A stretch of 64,000 nt of DNA from an uncultured Pedosphaera sp. (GCA_903918755.1 CAIXFN010000099.1:28873-92872); one strand, 5' to 3'; positions 1 to 8,933 are shown, counted from the stretch's first letter. The notes: generated by a model not told the origin, from the letters alone. Program-made: numbers and translations.

Positions 1-1
1 G

Positions 2-634
2 ACCATTCCGGATTTCCATAATACGCGGAAACGCTTTGCGGCCTTTCAGCAAGCCGTGGCGGCCGACCGTTTTGACCGCGTCCGCCAGGCCCGCGGGGAA
101 ATCTCCCGGGCCATGGCACGGGAAGGCATTGTGGATATCGTGCTCAAGGAAATGGCGGCGGGCACGATCCCGACCCGGATCACCCATAATGATACCAAGT
201 TCAACAACGTGATGCTGGATGGGGAAACGGGCGAGGCGATGTGCGTGGTTGATTTGGATACCGTCATGCCGGGGAGTGCTTTATACGATTTCGGGGACAT
301 GGTGCGCACCACCACCAGCCCGACGCTTGAGGATGAGACCGATTTGACCAAGGTGGAGATGCGGATGCCTATGTTCCGCAAATTGACCGAAGGTTACTGC
401 TCTACCGCGGGGGAGTTCCTGACCCAGACCGAGCGTTCTCTCCTTCCCTTTGCCGGGAAATTGATCACTTTTGAGTTGGGACTGCGCTTCCTCACGGATT
501 TTCTGAGCGGGGACACCTATTTCCGGGTTCACCGCCCCGGCCACAACCTGGACCGGGCCCGCACCCAATTCAAATTGGTGGAGTCCATCGAGCAACAGGA
601 ATCGGAAATGCAGAAATTTGTGGATCAACTCTGA
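2..634 (+). CDS. Phosphotransferase (APH/N-acetylhexosamine kinase-like), 5' truncated
   Basis: C-terminal 210 residues of a kinase of the aminoglycoside phosphotransferase/choline kinase fold; the frame is open back to base 2, so the gene begins outside the window. The catalytic loop ITHNDTKFNNVM (HxDxxxxN type, with N in place of the usual G) and the metal-binding VVDLDTVMPGSALYDFGD (DFG-equivalent aspartate) are both present. The HNDTKxNN form is common in sugar 1-kinases such as N-acetylhexosamine kinases rather than antibiotic kinases, so a cytoplasmic sugar-phosphorylating role is inferred. Substrate cannot be fixed from this fragment. It converges on the minus-strand rmuC 33 bp downstream. 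Confidence 0.8.
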   Translation, partial: TIPDFHNTRKRFAAFQQAVAADRFDRVRQARGEISRAMAREGIVDIVLKEMAAGTIPTRITHNDTKFNNVMLDGETGEAMCVVDLDTVMPGSALYDFGDMVRTTTSPTLEDETDLTKVEMRMPMFRKLTEGYCSTAGEFLTQTERSLLPFAGKLITFELGLRFLTDFLSGDTYFRVHRPGHNLDRARTQFKLVESIEQQESEMQKFVDQL

Positions 635-667
635 TAATCCGGCCTCGCCTGCGTCGCTGTTGCCGGA

Positions 668-2071
668 TCAAGGCTGGGGCGGCAACCGCAAGTCTTCCGC
701 GAGCGGCGTGAGATCGGCCAGATTACTACCGGTGGTACCGGCTCCCAAGCGGGCCACCTTTTCCCCCGCCGGGCGGACCATCCGGTCATAACTCCCCACG
801 GAGTCATTGTACGCCTGGTTGGCCTTCTGCAAACCATCGCGCAGTCTTTCGAGATGCCCGGTGAATTTGGCCACGCGATTGAACAATTCCTGGGCGGCGG
901 TCGCGATCGCGCGGGCATTTTCGGATTGGGCGTGCTGTTGCCAGCTCACGCTCACGGAACGGAGCAGGGCGATGAGGGAAGCGGGGGTCGCCAGCATGAT
1001 CTGTTTCCGGGCGGCCCAGAGGATCAGGTCGTGGTCTCCCTCCAGGGCGGCGCTGAACAGGGATTCGGCCGGCAGGAAAAGGACCACATAATCCAGCGCG
1101 TTGGGAAATTCCCGGGGGTACTCGCGGGCCCCCAGGGCCCGGATGGTGTCCTTCAATTTTGCCGCGTGGGCGGCCAGGGAAGCCGCCCGCTGGCCGGGGT
1201 CGGCGAGATCCAGGGCACTCAGGAAATCCAGATCGGGCACCTTGGCATCCACAATGATCAGCCGGTTTCCGGGCAGCCGGACCAGCAGGTCGGGTTTGCT
1301 GTCGCCCGATTGAGTCTGTTCGCTAAAATCGCAATGCGCGCTGAGCCCGGCGGCCTCCACCACCCGGCGTAGCGTTTCCTCGCCCCAGCGCCCCCGCGCC
1401 TGGTTGGAACTCAGCACGCGGCGCAATTGCAGTGTCTCAGTGGAGAGCGACTGGCTTTGCAGGGCGAGGGATTCGAGTTGTCGCCGCACTTCGCCCAGGG
1501 TGGCGGATTGATTGGTTTCACTCTGTTGCAGGCGCTTTTGATAGGTCTCCAACTGCAACTTCAAGGGCTCCACCAGGGTGGCGATGGCCTGTTGACGCTG
1601 GGCGAGATCACCCTTGGCGGTTTCCTGGAAGCGGCCGAGGGTTTCGGTGGCCAGGCGGAGGAATTCCGGCTGGGTTTGCTGCAAGGCTTGCGCGCTCAAG
1701 GCTTGAAAAGCCTCCCGCAAATCCGTGAGCGCGCGGGCTTGATCCTGGCGGGCTTGCGCCAGCGCCCGCTCATGGGTGGTGCGCTGGTCGGTCAGGAGTT
1801 GCTCCGCCGCCGCCTTCTGGGCGCTGGCCGCCGCCAGGGCGGCAGTGGTGGTGTTGAGTTTTTCGCGCTCGCCGGCCAAATCAGATTCGCGCCCTGCCAA
1901 TTGCCGGCGCAACTCCTGCTCCAGCTGTTGATTCAGCGCGGCGGCTCCGGCTTTTCGTCCAGCCAGAAGCCAGCCCAACAGTCCTCCCACCAGGATGCCC
2001 AATGTCGCCCCAAGCAAAACGCCAGTGAGCGGCGACATGGCGGGCTTTTTAGAAGTGGGCGATGACTTCAA
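668..2071 (-). CDS. rmuC: DNA recombination protein RmuC
   Basis: 467 residues. An N-terminal membrane anchor (about residues 14-37, hydrophobic and Gly/Leu-rich) is followed by a long Gln/Ala/Leu coiled coil (about 40-215) and the RmuC nuclease-like domain. The domain contains the family-typical stretch SNQARGRWGEETLRRVVEAAG and then KPDLLVRLPGNRLIIVDAK, whose D and K resemble the PD-(D/E)xK core. RmuC limits rearrangements at inverted repeats in Escherichia coli. The start chosen overlaps the 3' end of ridA by 23 bp; an internal Met at 2038 (MSPLTG) avoids most of that overlap and is equally possible. First-strand neighbours ridA and lysA suggest a loose minus-strand operon. Confidence 0.92.
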   Translation of the reverse strand: MKSSPTSKKPAMSPLTGVLLGATLGILVGGLLGWLLAGRKAGAAALNQQLEQELRRQLAGRESDLAGEREKLNTTTAALAAASAQKAAAEQLLTDQRTTHERALAQARQDQARALTDLREAFQALSAQALQQTQPEFLRLATETLGRFQETAKGDLAQRQQAIATLVEPLKLQLETYQKRLQQSETNQSATLGEVRRQLESLALQSQSLSTETLQLRRVLSSNQARGRWGEETLRRVVEAAGLSAHCDFSEQTQSGDSKPDLLVRLPGNRLIIVDAKVPDLDFLSALDLADPGQRAASLAAHAAKLKDTIRALGAREYPREFPNALDYVVLFLPAESLFSAALEGDHDLILWAARKQIMLATPASLIALLRSVSVSWQQHAQSENARAIATAAQELFNRVAKFTGHLERLRDGLQKANQAYNDSVGSYDRMVRPAGEKVARLGAGTTGSNLADLTPLAEDLRLPPQP

Positions 2072-2432
2072 TTTCCACGCTGGCTCCCCGCGGCAGGGCC
2101 GCGACCTGGATGGTGGAGCGGGCCGGGAAATCGGCGGTGAAATACTTGGCGTAGAGCTCGTTCATTCCGGCGAAATCGGCAAGGTTGGTCAGGAAGACCG
2201 TGCTTTTGACCACGTTCGCAAAGCTGAGGTGCTGGTCTTCCAAGATGGCTTTGATGTTTTCCAGCACGCGCTCGGTTTGGGCTTTGATGTCGCCGGCCAC
2301 GAGATTGCCGGTGGCGGGGTCCAGGGGGATTTGCCCGGCGCAAAAGAGCAGATCGCCGATGCGGACGGCGTGGTTGTAAGGTCCGACGGCCGGAGCCGAC
2401 TTGGCGGGTTTGATGATTTGTTTGGTGGCCAT
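2049..2432 (-). CDS. ridA: RidA family enamine/imine deaminase
   Basis: 127 residues, the normal length of the trimeric YjgF/YER057c/UK114 family, which hydrolyses reactive 2-aminoacrylate and related imines. Family landmarks are APAVGPYNHAVRIGDLLFCAGQIPLDP near the N-terminus, the ARSTIQV stretch with the catalytic Arg (about residue 106) and the C-terminal VEIEVIA strand with Glu. Cytosolic protein with no signal peptide. It lies between lysA and rmuC on the same strand, 63 bp downstream of lysA. Confidence 0.95.
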   Translation of the reverse strand: MATKQIIKPAKSAPAVGPYNHAVRIGDLLFCAGQIPLDPATGNLVAGDIKAQTERVLENIKAILEDQHLSFANVVKSTVFLTNLADFAGMNELYAKYFTADFPARSTIQVAALPRGASVEIEVIAHF

Positions 2433-2495
2433 GAAATTATCCGTTTGTTGGAGTTGGTCTTAACAAGAACGCCGGGGCGGGTCAAGTTGGGCGGC

Positions 2496-3794
2496 CTACT
2501 TTTGCCAGGGAGCGATTGTCTCACCCGCCCAGATTTCCTCGACCGGTTGCCGGGCGCGAACCAGCGCGGACTTCTTTCCGTTCACCAGGACTTCGGCGGC
2601 GAGGGAGCGGGTGTTGTAATTGGAAGCCATCGCAAACCCATAGGCGCCGGCGCTGAGCAGAGCGAGGTAGTCGCCCTCGCCCACCTTCGGGAGCGGGCGG
2701 TCCTTGGCAAAGAAATCGCCGGATTCGCAAATCGGTCCCACCACGTCGGAACTGATCCGCCGGCCGGCTTGCTTCCGTACCGGAATTATTTCATGAAACG
2801 CATCATAGAACGCGGGGCGGATCAGGTCGTTCATGGCGGCATCCACGATGAGGAAGTTCTTCCTGCCGGTCTGTTTCACGTATTCGATCCGGGTGACCAG
2901 AATACCGGCATTGCCCGAGATGAACCGGCCGGGTTCCAGCAGGATCCGGAGGCCCAGCGGTTGGAGCAGGGGCAGCAGTCGGGTGGCATAAATCGCCGGG
3001 GTGAGGATTTGTTTGCCGGCCGTGGATTTCCAAAACGCGGGGCTGCTGCTTTGCAGCGCCGGATCATACACAATCCCCAGTCCGCCACCGATGCTGAAAA
3101 ATTCCAGGGCATGGCGCGCTTTCAAGCGCTGCACCAGCGGGATCACCTTGGTCACGGCCTCTTCGAAGGGGGCGACCGAGGTCAATTGCGACCCGATATG
3201 CATTTGCAAACCGCGGAGTCGGATGTGCTTGAGTTTGGCCCCCCGCGCATACACCCCTTCGATCTCCTCAAACGCGATGCCAAACTTGTTGGCGTAAGTT
3301 CCCGTGGTGATTTTGGCATGGGTATGGGCATCCACATTGGGGTTTACCCGCACGGCCACGGGGGCGATCTTTTTCAAGCGACCCGCCACCTTGTTGATTC
3401 GTTGCAGTTCCGGTTCGCTTTCCACGTTAAACGAATAAACGCCCTGCTCGAGGGCGAAGGCAATTTCCGCCTCCGTCTTGCCCACGCCGGCAAAAACGCA
3501 TTTGCCGGGATCGGCCCCGGCGGCGATCGCGCGACGAAGTTCACCTTCACTCACGATATCAAACCCGCCCCCCAATGCTCCCAGGGTCCGCAGCACGGCC
3601 TGGTTGGAGTTGGACTTCATCGCAAAGCAAATCAGGTGGTCCAGCGAACCCAGCGCCCGATCCAATTTTTCGAAATGCTCGGTCAGGGTCCGCTGGGAAT
3701 AAATATAAAGCGGCGTGCCGTACTTTTTCACCAATGCGGCGACCGGGACTTCCTCGCAGCAAAGCTCTTTCCCCAAGTAACGAAAATAATGCAT
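2496..3794 (-). CDS. lysA: Diaminopimelate decarboxylase
   Basis: 432 residues; PLP-dependent fold-type III enzyme converting meso-diaminopimelate to L-lysine, the last step of lysine biosynthesis. The N-terminal YFRYLGKELCCEEVPVAALVKKYGTPLYIYS is typical, the PLP lysine lies in CFAMKSNSN, and the substrate-binding CESGDFFAKDR motif follows near residue 350. The frame is open for another 36 codons upstream, but that extension is low-complexity and overlaps the terminator of the upstream gene, so the Met at 3794 is used. Downstream ridA and rmuC run in the same direction. Confidence 0.95.
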   Translation of the reverse strand: MHYFRYLGKELCCEEVPVAALVKKYGTPLYIYSQRTLTEHFEKLDRALGSLDHLICFAMKSNSNQAVLRTLGALGGGFDIVSEGELRRAIAAGADPGKCVFAGVGKTEAEIAFALEQGVYSFNVESEPELQRINKVAGRLKKIAPVAVRVNPNVDAHTHAKITTGTYANKFGIAFEEIEGVYARGAKLKHIRLRGLQMHIGSQLTSVAPFEEAVTKVIPLVQRLKARHALEFFSIGGGLGIVYDPALQSSSPAFWKSTAGKQILTPAIYATRLLPLLQPLGLRILLEPGRFISGNAGILVTRIEYVKQTGRKNFLIVDAAMNDLIRPAFYDAFHEIIPVRKQAGRRISSDVVGPICESGDFFAKDRPLPKVGEGDYLALLSAGAYGFAMASNYNTRSLAAEVLVNGKKSALVRARQPVEEIWAGETIAPWQK

Positions 3795-3857
3795 TGAATG
3801 TTTATGCCAAACTGGTGGTGGCCGATAAAGGTCAATCTTCCGGGAATTGCCGGATAC

Positions 3858-3888
3858 AAAAAAACCGCTGGGCGATGGCCCGGCGGTT
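3858..3888 (-). terminator. Rho-independent terminator of the Ala/Lys-rich protein gene
   Basis: An 11-bp stem (3863-3873 with 3878-3888, one G:U-type mismatch, loop of four bases) is followed on the minus strand by seven consecutive T residues (3858-3864 read as A on the plus strand). It sits 30 bp past the stop codon of the gene ending at 3918 and just upstream of lysA, so it separates the two minus-strand transcription units. Confidence 0.85.
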
Positions 3889-3917
3889 GGAGAAATCAGC
3901 AAAGCGCCGCCCGCGGA

Positions 3918-4997
3918 TCAAGGCTCCGCAACAATCTTGGCCCGTTGACTGTGATATTCTTCGGGCGAAATCTTGTCGGCTTTGTAGAGCATCAGCAAAT
4001 CGGCCAGCCGCTGCTCTTTGGAACCGGGCACCATCCCCGGAGTAGGAGTCGCGGGTTTGGCGCTGGCCACGCTGGGAGTTCCCTTGTTCGCCTGGGCGGC
4101 GGCCTTCGCTGCCGCGGCTTGTTTCGCCTTGGCTTCCTCCTTGGCTTTGGCATCCGCAGCGGCCTTCGCCGCGGCTTCTTCTTTGGCTTTGGCGGCGGCG
4201 ATATCTTTGGCCTTGGCGGCTTCGTTGGCTTTGGCATCCGCCAGGGCTTTGGCCTTGGCATCCGCGGCGGCCTTCACGGCCGCTTCCGCTTTGGCTTTGG
4301 CCGCAGCGAGTTCCTTGGCTTTGGCTTCCTCAGCGGCCTTGACCGCGGCTTCCCTGGCTTTGGCATCCGCCAGAGCTTTGGCCTTGGCTTCCTCCGCGGC
4401 CTTGGCAGCGGCTTCCCTGGCTTTGGCATCCGCGAGGGCTTTGGCCTTGGCTTCCGCGGCGGCTTTCACCGCAGCTTCTTCTTTGGCTTTGGCGGCGGCA
4501 ATCTCTTTGGCTTTGGCTTCGGCCGCCTGCTTGGCTTCGGCCGCCGCTGCGGCATCCGCGGCCATTTTGGCCTTGGCGGCGGCAATTTCCTTGGCCTTGG
4601 CTTCGGCTTGCGCGTCCGCCTTGGCTTTATCTCCCGGAACGATCAGGACAGGAGCGGATGGCGGCGTCGCAACGACGGCAGCCTTCGGCTGGCGCAGTTG
4701 TTTCATCTTCTCGTCGAGAATTGCGGCCGCCTTGGCTTGTTGTTCCGGCGTCAGGGTGTAAAGGGGCGCGGGGACCGGCGCATTGGGATCGGCCTTGGGG
4801 GTAGGCACGCTGGATACCGGGAGCGCCATTTTCTGGCGCAAGATCGCCTCCGCTTGCGCCTGCTGTTCGGGTGTCAGGGTGTAAAGCGGGGGGGGGACGG
4901 CGGCCGAGGCCGGATTTGAATTCGCCTGCTGTGCCGGGAGTGAAGCGGCGCCAAGAACCACTACAGAAACAAACAATATAGCCTTCGGTATCTGCAT
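3918..4997 (-). CDS. Secreted Ala/Lys-rich coiled-coil protein with duplicated N-terminal motif
   Basis: 359 residues. A signal peptide (MQIPKAILFVSVVVLGAASLPAQQ) is followed by two copies of a short module P-x-LYTLTPEQQAxAxAIL (about residues 36-53 and 75-93). Next is a TolA-like helical region of nearly pure Ala/Lys/Glu/Asp (about 125-315), built from repeats such as AEAKAKALADAKAREAA. The end is a SHOCT-like C-terminal hairpin, EQRLADLLMLYKADKISPEEYHSQR. The role is unknown; a periplasm-spanning or polymer-binding scaffold is an inference from the TolA resemblance. The reading frame is open further upstream but the signal peptide fixes the start at 4997. The repeats make it prone to slippage. 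Confidence 0.75.
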   Translation of the reverse strand: MQIPKAILFVSVVVLGAASLPAQQANSNPASAAVPPPLYTLTPEQQAQAEAILRQKMALPVSSVPTPKADPNAPVPAPLYTLTPEQQAKAAAILDEKMKQLRQPKAAVVATPPSAPVLIVPGDKAKADAQAEAKAKEIAAAKAKMAADAAAAAEAKQAAEAKAKEIAAAKAKEEAAVKAAAEAKAKALADAKAREAAAKAAEEAKAKALADAKAREAAVKAAEEAKAKELAAAKAKAEAAVKAAADAKAKALADAKANEAAKAKDIAAAKAKEEAAAKAAADAKAKEEAKAKQAAAAKAAAQANKGTPSVASAKPATPTPGMVPGSKEQRLADLLMLYKADKISPEEYHSQRAKIVAEP

Positions 4998-5050
4998 GAT
5001 TTCGATTATTACCGGAAATGTCGGACTGACGCAACAGGATTCCCGCAGCG

Positions 5051-6049
5051 TTACGGAAACAATTTTCGCCAGGCGGATGGCCAGCCGTAAACGGCCAGGG
5101 AGCGCAGGATCATTCCCTTTACTTCGCCCCGGCTGACCTTGATACGTTGGGCCGGGTCCAGCACGTTGCCCTTCCGCAATTTGTCCAGGGTTTGCCTGCC
5201 CAGTAGGATCGGCCAGGCGCACGGCAGCCGCACCCGCGCCTGACGCCAGGGCAGGCTGTTGGTATAGGTCCATCCGGCGGCCAGATGTCCCTGCGCCCGG
5301 GCGAGCCAATGATCATAGACCGGTTGCAGCCGGGGCATGACGGCCGGGTCCAGTAAATCAGCCGGAGTAAGTCCGGCCTGGCGGAGCGCCGGCAACGGCA
5401 GGTAGCAACGGCCTTGCCGCAAGTCGGCGGGAATATCCCGCAAGACATTGACCAGTTGCAGACCCTGACCGAACCGGATGCCGTTGCGGCGGAGCGCGGC
5501 ATCGTCCAGTTTCGCGCGCGGAAAGACATGGGCCCGGCAAAGGGTGGTCCAAAACTCGCCCACACAGCCGGCCACCCGGTAAGTATAATCGTCCAACTCC
5601 TCGTCGCTGCCGAGGGCGGCGATATTCTGCCCGCTGGCTCCGGCAAATCGTTGCAGGTCCAGTTCCTGGCCGCTGGTAATAGTCCCGATCACCTCCCGGA
5701 TGGCCGCCTGATCAAAGGGGGAAAGTCGGTCCAATTCCCCGATGGCTTCTTCGCAGCGTTCCAGCAGCGTCCGCTCGGCGGGGGTGCCCTGGCGGCCTGC
5801 CAATTTCCCCAAATCCAAGGGTGCGGTGCGCGTACCCAGGATGCGCGCCCGCAGTTCTTGCAAGGCCTTCAACCGCTCCGCCACCGGCAGGATTTCCGTG
5901 TCCGCCACCGTGTCCGTCGCCCGGGCCAGCAGGTAGGCCAGGCCGATCTGGGAGCGCACGGAACCCGGTAACCAGCGCAGCGTCAGGTAGAAGGAACGCG
6001 AGACGTCCCGCAACAGGTCGCCAAGAATGGGCGGTGCCGGAGGCATCAC
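5051..6049 (-). CDS. Squalene/phytoene synthase family protein
   Basis: 332 residues, all-alpha trans-prenyltransferase of the squalene/phytoene synthase family, condensing two prenyl diphosphates head-to-head. The RSFYLTLRWLP start, the first Asp-rich motif (DTVADTE, about residues 46-52) and the second motif (NVLRDIPADLRQGRCYLP, about 202-219) are present. Whether the product is squalene/hopanoid precursor or a C30 carotenoid cannot be decided, because no desaturase, HpnC/D/E partner or cyclase lies nearby. The start codon is near 6049; a second Met follows immediately. It lies downstream of argH on the same strand, 31 bp apart. Confidence 0.9.
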   Translation of the reverse strand: MMPPAPPILGDLLRDVSRSFYLTLRWLPGSVRSQIGLAYLLARATDTVADTEILPVAERLKALQELRARILGTRTAPLDLGKLAGRQGTPAERTLLERCEEAIGELDRLSPFDQAAIREVIGTITSGQELDLQRFAGASGQNIAALGSDEELDDYTYRVAGCVGEFWTTLCRAHVFPRAKLDDAALRRNGIRFGQGLQLVNVLRDIPADLRQGRCYLPLPALRQAGLTPADLLDPAVMPRLQPVYDHWLARAQGHLAAGWTYTNSLPWRQARVRLPCAWPILLGRQTLDKLRKGNVLDPAQRIKVSRGEVKGMILRSLAVYGWPSAWRKLFP

Positions 6050-6080
6050 GGGGCGGAGAATGGGCGGTGCATGGGCTGAC

Positions 6081-7505
6081 TCAAGAACGGGGGGCGGCGG
6101 TTTTGCCGCCGATGGCCTTCTGCCAGCGAGCGAGTTGGCGCGCCACCTCTTTGGTCCCGGGAGCGCCCGTGATATTGCGCTTGGCCATCGCCGCCGTCAG
6201 GTTGAACGTGGCCGGCGCGTCGTCGCCAAAGGCGGGATTCACCGCCCGCAATTCCGCGAGGGTGAGCTGGTTCAGGGGCCGACCCAATTCCTCCGCCCGG
6301 GCCACCACCGCGCCCACCGCATGATGGGCCTGCCGGAACGGCATCCCCTGGCGCACCAGGTAATCCGCCAGATCCGTGGCCAGCAACGCCGGATCACCGG
6401 CCGCGGCCTGACAGGCCGGGGCATTGACGGTGGTATGCCGCAGCATGGCCGCCATCAGCCGCACGCACGCCCGCACCGTATCCGCGGTGTCGAATAAGCG
6501 CTCCTTGTCCTCCTGCAAATCGCGATTGTACGCCATGGGCAAACCTTTGAGCAGGGTCAGCAGGGCGATGAGGTTGCCATACACCCGGCCGGTTTTGCCG
6601 CGGGTCAGTTCCGCGATATCCGGGTTCTTCTTTTGGGGCATCAGCGAGGAGCCCGTGGTGTAGGCGTCGGCGATCCGGATAAAATTGAATTCCGTGCCCG
6701 CCCAGAGAATCAGATCCTCGGCCAGGCGCGACAAATGCATGGCGATCAAGGCGCCCGCGGCGCAGAATTCAATCGCAAAATCCCGGTCGCTGACGGCGTC
6801 CATGGAATTTTGGGTAAGGCAGGGCCGGCCCTTGGCATCCACGAATCCCAGTTGCACGGCCACGAAGGCGCGGTCGAGCGGCAGGGTGGTGCCGCCCAGC
6901 GCGCCACTGCCCAAGGGGCATATATTTACCCGTTGGAAGCAATCCGTCAGGCGGCCATGATCCCGTTCCAGCATTTCCACATAGGCCAGCAGGTGGTGGG
7001 CGAAATAAACCGGTTGAGCCCGCTGCAGGTGGGTATAGCCGGGAATGATCACGGCGTGATTTTCCGCGCCGAGCCCCACCAAAGCCTGTTGGAGGCCCCG
7101 AAGCTCATCGCCCAGTTCCACGATTTCATCGCGCAACCAAAGGCGCATGTCCAGCGCCACCTGGTCATTGCGGGAACGCGCCGTATGCAGCTTGGCCCCG
7201 GCGGGAACGCGGCGGGTCAATTCGGCTTCGACGTTCATGTGCACGTCTTCCAATTCCGGTTTCCACGCAAATTTGCCGGCGGCAATCTCCTCACCGATGG
7301 CCGTTAACCCCGTGGTGATGGCCTGGAGTTCGGCGCGCGTGAGGATGCCGATTTTCTGCAGCATCGCGGCGTGGGCCAGGGAACCGGCAATGTCATGCCG
7401 CCACAGCCGGTGGTCAAAGGAGATGGACTCGGTGAACTGCGCCACGTCGGCGCCGGGTCCATTGGTAAAGCGACCGCTGCGGGAGACTGGAGAACTTTTC
7501 TTCAT
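6081..7505 (-). CDS. argH: Argininosuccinate lyase
   Basis: 474 residues. It cleaves argininosuccinate to arginine and fumarate in arginine biosynthesis. The fumarase/aspartase superfamily signature GSSLMPQKKNPD is intact, with the TARSRNDQVALDMRL and PGYTHLQRAQP motifs before it. The Met at 7505 (MKKSSPVSRSGRFTNGP) is taken as start; the open frame extends 15 codons upstream without similarity. It probably shares a transcript with the downstream squalene/phytoene synthase (31 bp gap). Confidence 0.95.
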   Translation of the reverse strand: MKKSSPVSRSGRFTNGPGADVAQFTESISFDHRLWRHDIAGSLAHAAMLQKIGILTRAELQAITTGLTAIGEEIAAGKFAWKPELEDVHMNVEAELTRRVPAGAKLHTARSRNDQVALDMRLWLRDEIVELGDELRGLQQALVGLGAENHAVIIPGYTHLQRAQPVYFAHHLLAYVEMLERDHGRLTDCFQRVNICPLGSGALGGTTLPLDRAFVAVQLGFVDAKGRPCLTQNSMDAVSDRDFAIEFCAAGALIAMHLSRLAEDLILWAGTEFNFIRIADAYTTGSSLMPQKKNPDIAELTRGKTGRVYGNLIALLTLLKGLPMAYNRDLQEDKERLFDTADTVRACVRLMAAMLRHTTVNAPACQAAAGDPALLATDLADYLVRQGMPFRQAHHAVGAVVARAEELGRPLNQLTLAELRAVNPAFGDDAPATFNLTAAMAKRNITGAPGTKEVARQLARWQKAIGGKTAAPRS

Positions 7506-7617
7506 GCAATTTTGGGGGTTGAATATGGGGGCGGATGGCCCGCATGTCACGTTTCTTCCCGATCGGTAAGGCCCGGCGGGCCGACGACCCGCCGCGCCGC
7601 GCGGCGATCCCTGGGGC

Positions 7618-8094
7618 CTAAATCCCGCGTTTCTTCTTGCAGGCGCCCAGCTTCTTCAATTCTTCGCAGGAACCGGTGATTTGCAACCGCTGGGTCTGGA
7701 GGGAAAAACCCAGCCGCCGCGTGATCTCACTCTCCAACTGCTCGATCTTGTCACTTTCAAACTCCACGATCTTTTCGCAATCATTGCAAATGATGTGATT
7801 GTGATTCGGATGCTCGGCGTAATTGGGATCGTAGAATTTGTAGTCCTTGCCAAAATCCATCTCCCGGACGAGCCCGCTTTCGGTGAGCAGCGGGAGGGTG
7901 CGATAGACGGTGGCCCGGGAAACCGAGCGGTCCCGCGCCCGGGACCAGGCCAGCAATTGCTCGGCCGTAAAATGCTGGTTGGTGCTGAAGACCGTGTCGA
8001 CAATGGCCTGGCGTTGCGCGGTGACGCGCAGATGCTTCCGCGCCAGGAAGGTCATGAACTTTTCTCTGGCGCCATTTTTGACAGCCCCGGACAT
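7618..8094 (-). CDS. Fur family transcriptional regulator
   Basis: 158 residues. A winged-helix domain (about 10-85, with RVTAQRQAIVDTVF and the recognition-helix segment VSRATVYRTLPLL) precedes the dimerisation domain, which holds the metal ligands HPNHNHIICNDCEKIVEFE. A second pair of cysteines (ITGSCEELKKLGAC) is present but spaced more widely than a classical CxxC zinc site. Members sense Fe, Zn, Mn or peroxide; the divergent P1B-4 metal ATPase makes iron or peroxide sensing plausible, which is inference. The start at 8094 falls at the predicted transcription start, so translation may be leaderless; the Met at 8055 is an alternative. Confidence 0.92.
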   Translation of the reverse strand: MSGAVKNGAREKFMTFLARKHLRVTAQRQAIVDTVFSTNQHFTAEQLLAWSRARDRSVSRATVYRTLPLLTESGLVREMDFGKDYKFYDPNYAEHPNHNHIICNDCEKIVEFESDKIEQLESEITRRLGFSLQTQRLQITGSCEELKKLGACKKKRGI

Positions 8095-8108
8095 TTGGCC
8101 ACTATAAT
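8078..8108 (+). promoter_or_regulatory. Predicted sigma-70 promoter of the gre-like/ATPase unit
   Basis: Perfect consensus hexamers TTGACA (8078-8083) and TATAAT (8103-8108) are separated by 19 bases, two more than ideal. The -35 lies inside the fur coding region. The next gene on this strand starts at 8185, giving a leader of about 70 bases. Confidence 0.55.
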
Positions 8109-8129
8109 TCAGCCGGGCGATCAGTTCAA
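8101..8129 (-). promoter_or_regulatory. Predicted promoter of the Fur-family gene
   Basis: On the minus strand TTGAAC (8129-8124) and TATAGT (8106-8101) are separated by 17 bases, a good sigma-70 match. The expected transcription start, about 7 bases downstream, coincides with the annotated ATG at 8094. The elements interleave with the plus-strand promoter of the gre-like gene, so a regulator bound here would affect both directions. Confidence 0.55.
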
Positions 8130-8184
8130 AGTGGAATATTGCATTTCCCCCCGCCCGGCGAAGCGTCTAGGCTGGTGGCGGTTC

Positions 8185-8682
8185 ATGAAAGCATTGCGCC
8201 CCATCAAAAAGAGTTTACTGCTCCGGCAAATCGTTGCCGGGCTGACCGCGCGGCTGGACTTGCTGGAAAAGGCGGCCCAGGCCTCCCATGCCGAGGCCAC
8301 GCACGAAAGCAGCAAACCGGAGAACAAATACGACACCCGCGGGTTGGAAGCGGCCTACCTGGCCGGCGGTCAGGCCCGGCAGGCCCGCGAGTTGCTGGAG
8401 GCGGTCAAAGTCTATTCCGCGCTGGGGGCGCGCAATTTTGGTCCGGACGACCCGATCGAGCTGGCCGCGGTGGTGACCTTGCTCTCAGACGGGACAGAAT
8501 CCACCTACTTCCTGGGCCCCCGGAACGGCGGGTTGGAAATCCAGCATCAGGGGCGGGAGATCATGGTCATTACGCCGGCGTCCCCGCTGGGGCAAAACCT
8601 GATGGGTCGCAAAGTGGGGCATGCTTGGACCGTAAAGACCGGCCCCCAAGTCGTGCGCTTTGAAATTACCGGCGTGGCATAG
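8185..8682 (+). CDS. GreA/GreB C-terminal domain protein
   Basis: 165 residues. The C-terminal half carries the GreA/GreB FKBP-like domain: PDDPIELAAVVTLLSDG, then VITPASPLGQNLMGRKVGHAW, the classical 'sPlgraLlGk..Gd' signature. The N-terminal half is helical and charged but lacks the usual GreA coiled-coil sequence and its acidic tip, so this is probably an RNA-polymerase secondary-channel binder (Rnk/Gre-like) rather than a cleavage factor. The Met at 8185 is chosen because the upstream frame overlaps fur antisense. It reads divergently from fur and precedes the metal ATPase by 251 bp. Confidence 0.8.
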   Translation: MKALRPIKKSLLLRQIVAGLTARLDLLEKAAQASHAEATHESSKPENKYDTRGLEAAYLAGGQARQARELLEAVKVYSALGARNFGPDDPIELAAVVTLLSDGTESTYFLGPRNGGLEIQHQGREIMVITPASPLGQNLMGRKVGHAWTVKTGPQVVRFEITGVA

Positions 8683-8933
8683 GCTCGTCCGGCGCCGGAG
8701 AATTGCAAATTGACACCCGGCGGCATCGGGAGGACAATTTCTGCATTGCCTGCGCGGCACTCCCGGTTGCGTCGGCGGTTGATGCGCGAACTTTATTATT
8801 CCTGGTGCCGGAAGCGGCCGGGTACTTCCCGGCGGAGTGCCGCCGCCGGTGCCCCCGTCCCGGCCCGGCGACTGGTCGGGCCGCCGGCCATGGAGCCGAC
8901 CTGCTTAATCCTGCCAACGGAAAGGCTTCGCCG

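Noticed and set aside
3798..4919. Long plus-strand frame rich in Gly and Phe (GFG repeats)
   Set aside because: It is the antisense of the Ala/Lys-rich coding repeats on the minus strand, which has a signal peptide, a terminator and a natural end; the plus frame has no start context or family.
7565..7615. GC-rich inverted stretches between argH and fur as a terminator
   Set aside because: Stems are imperfect and there is no T-tract on either strand.
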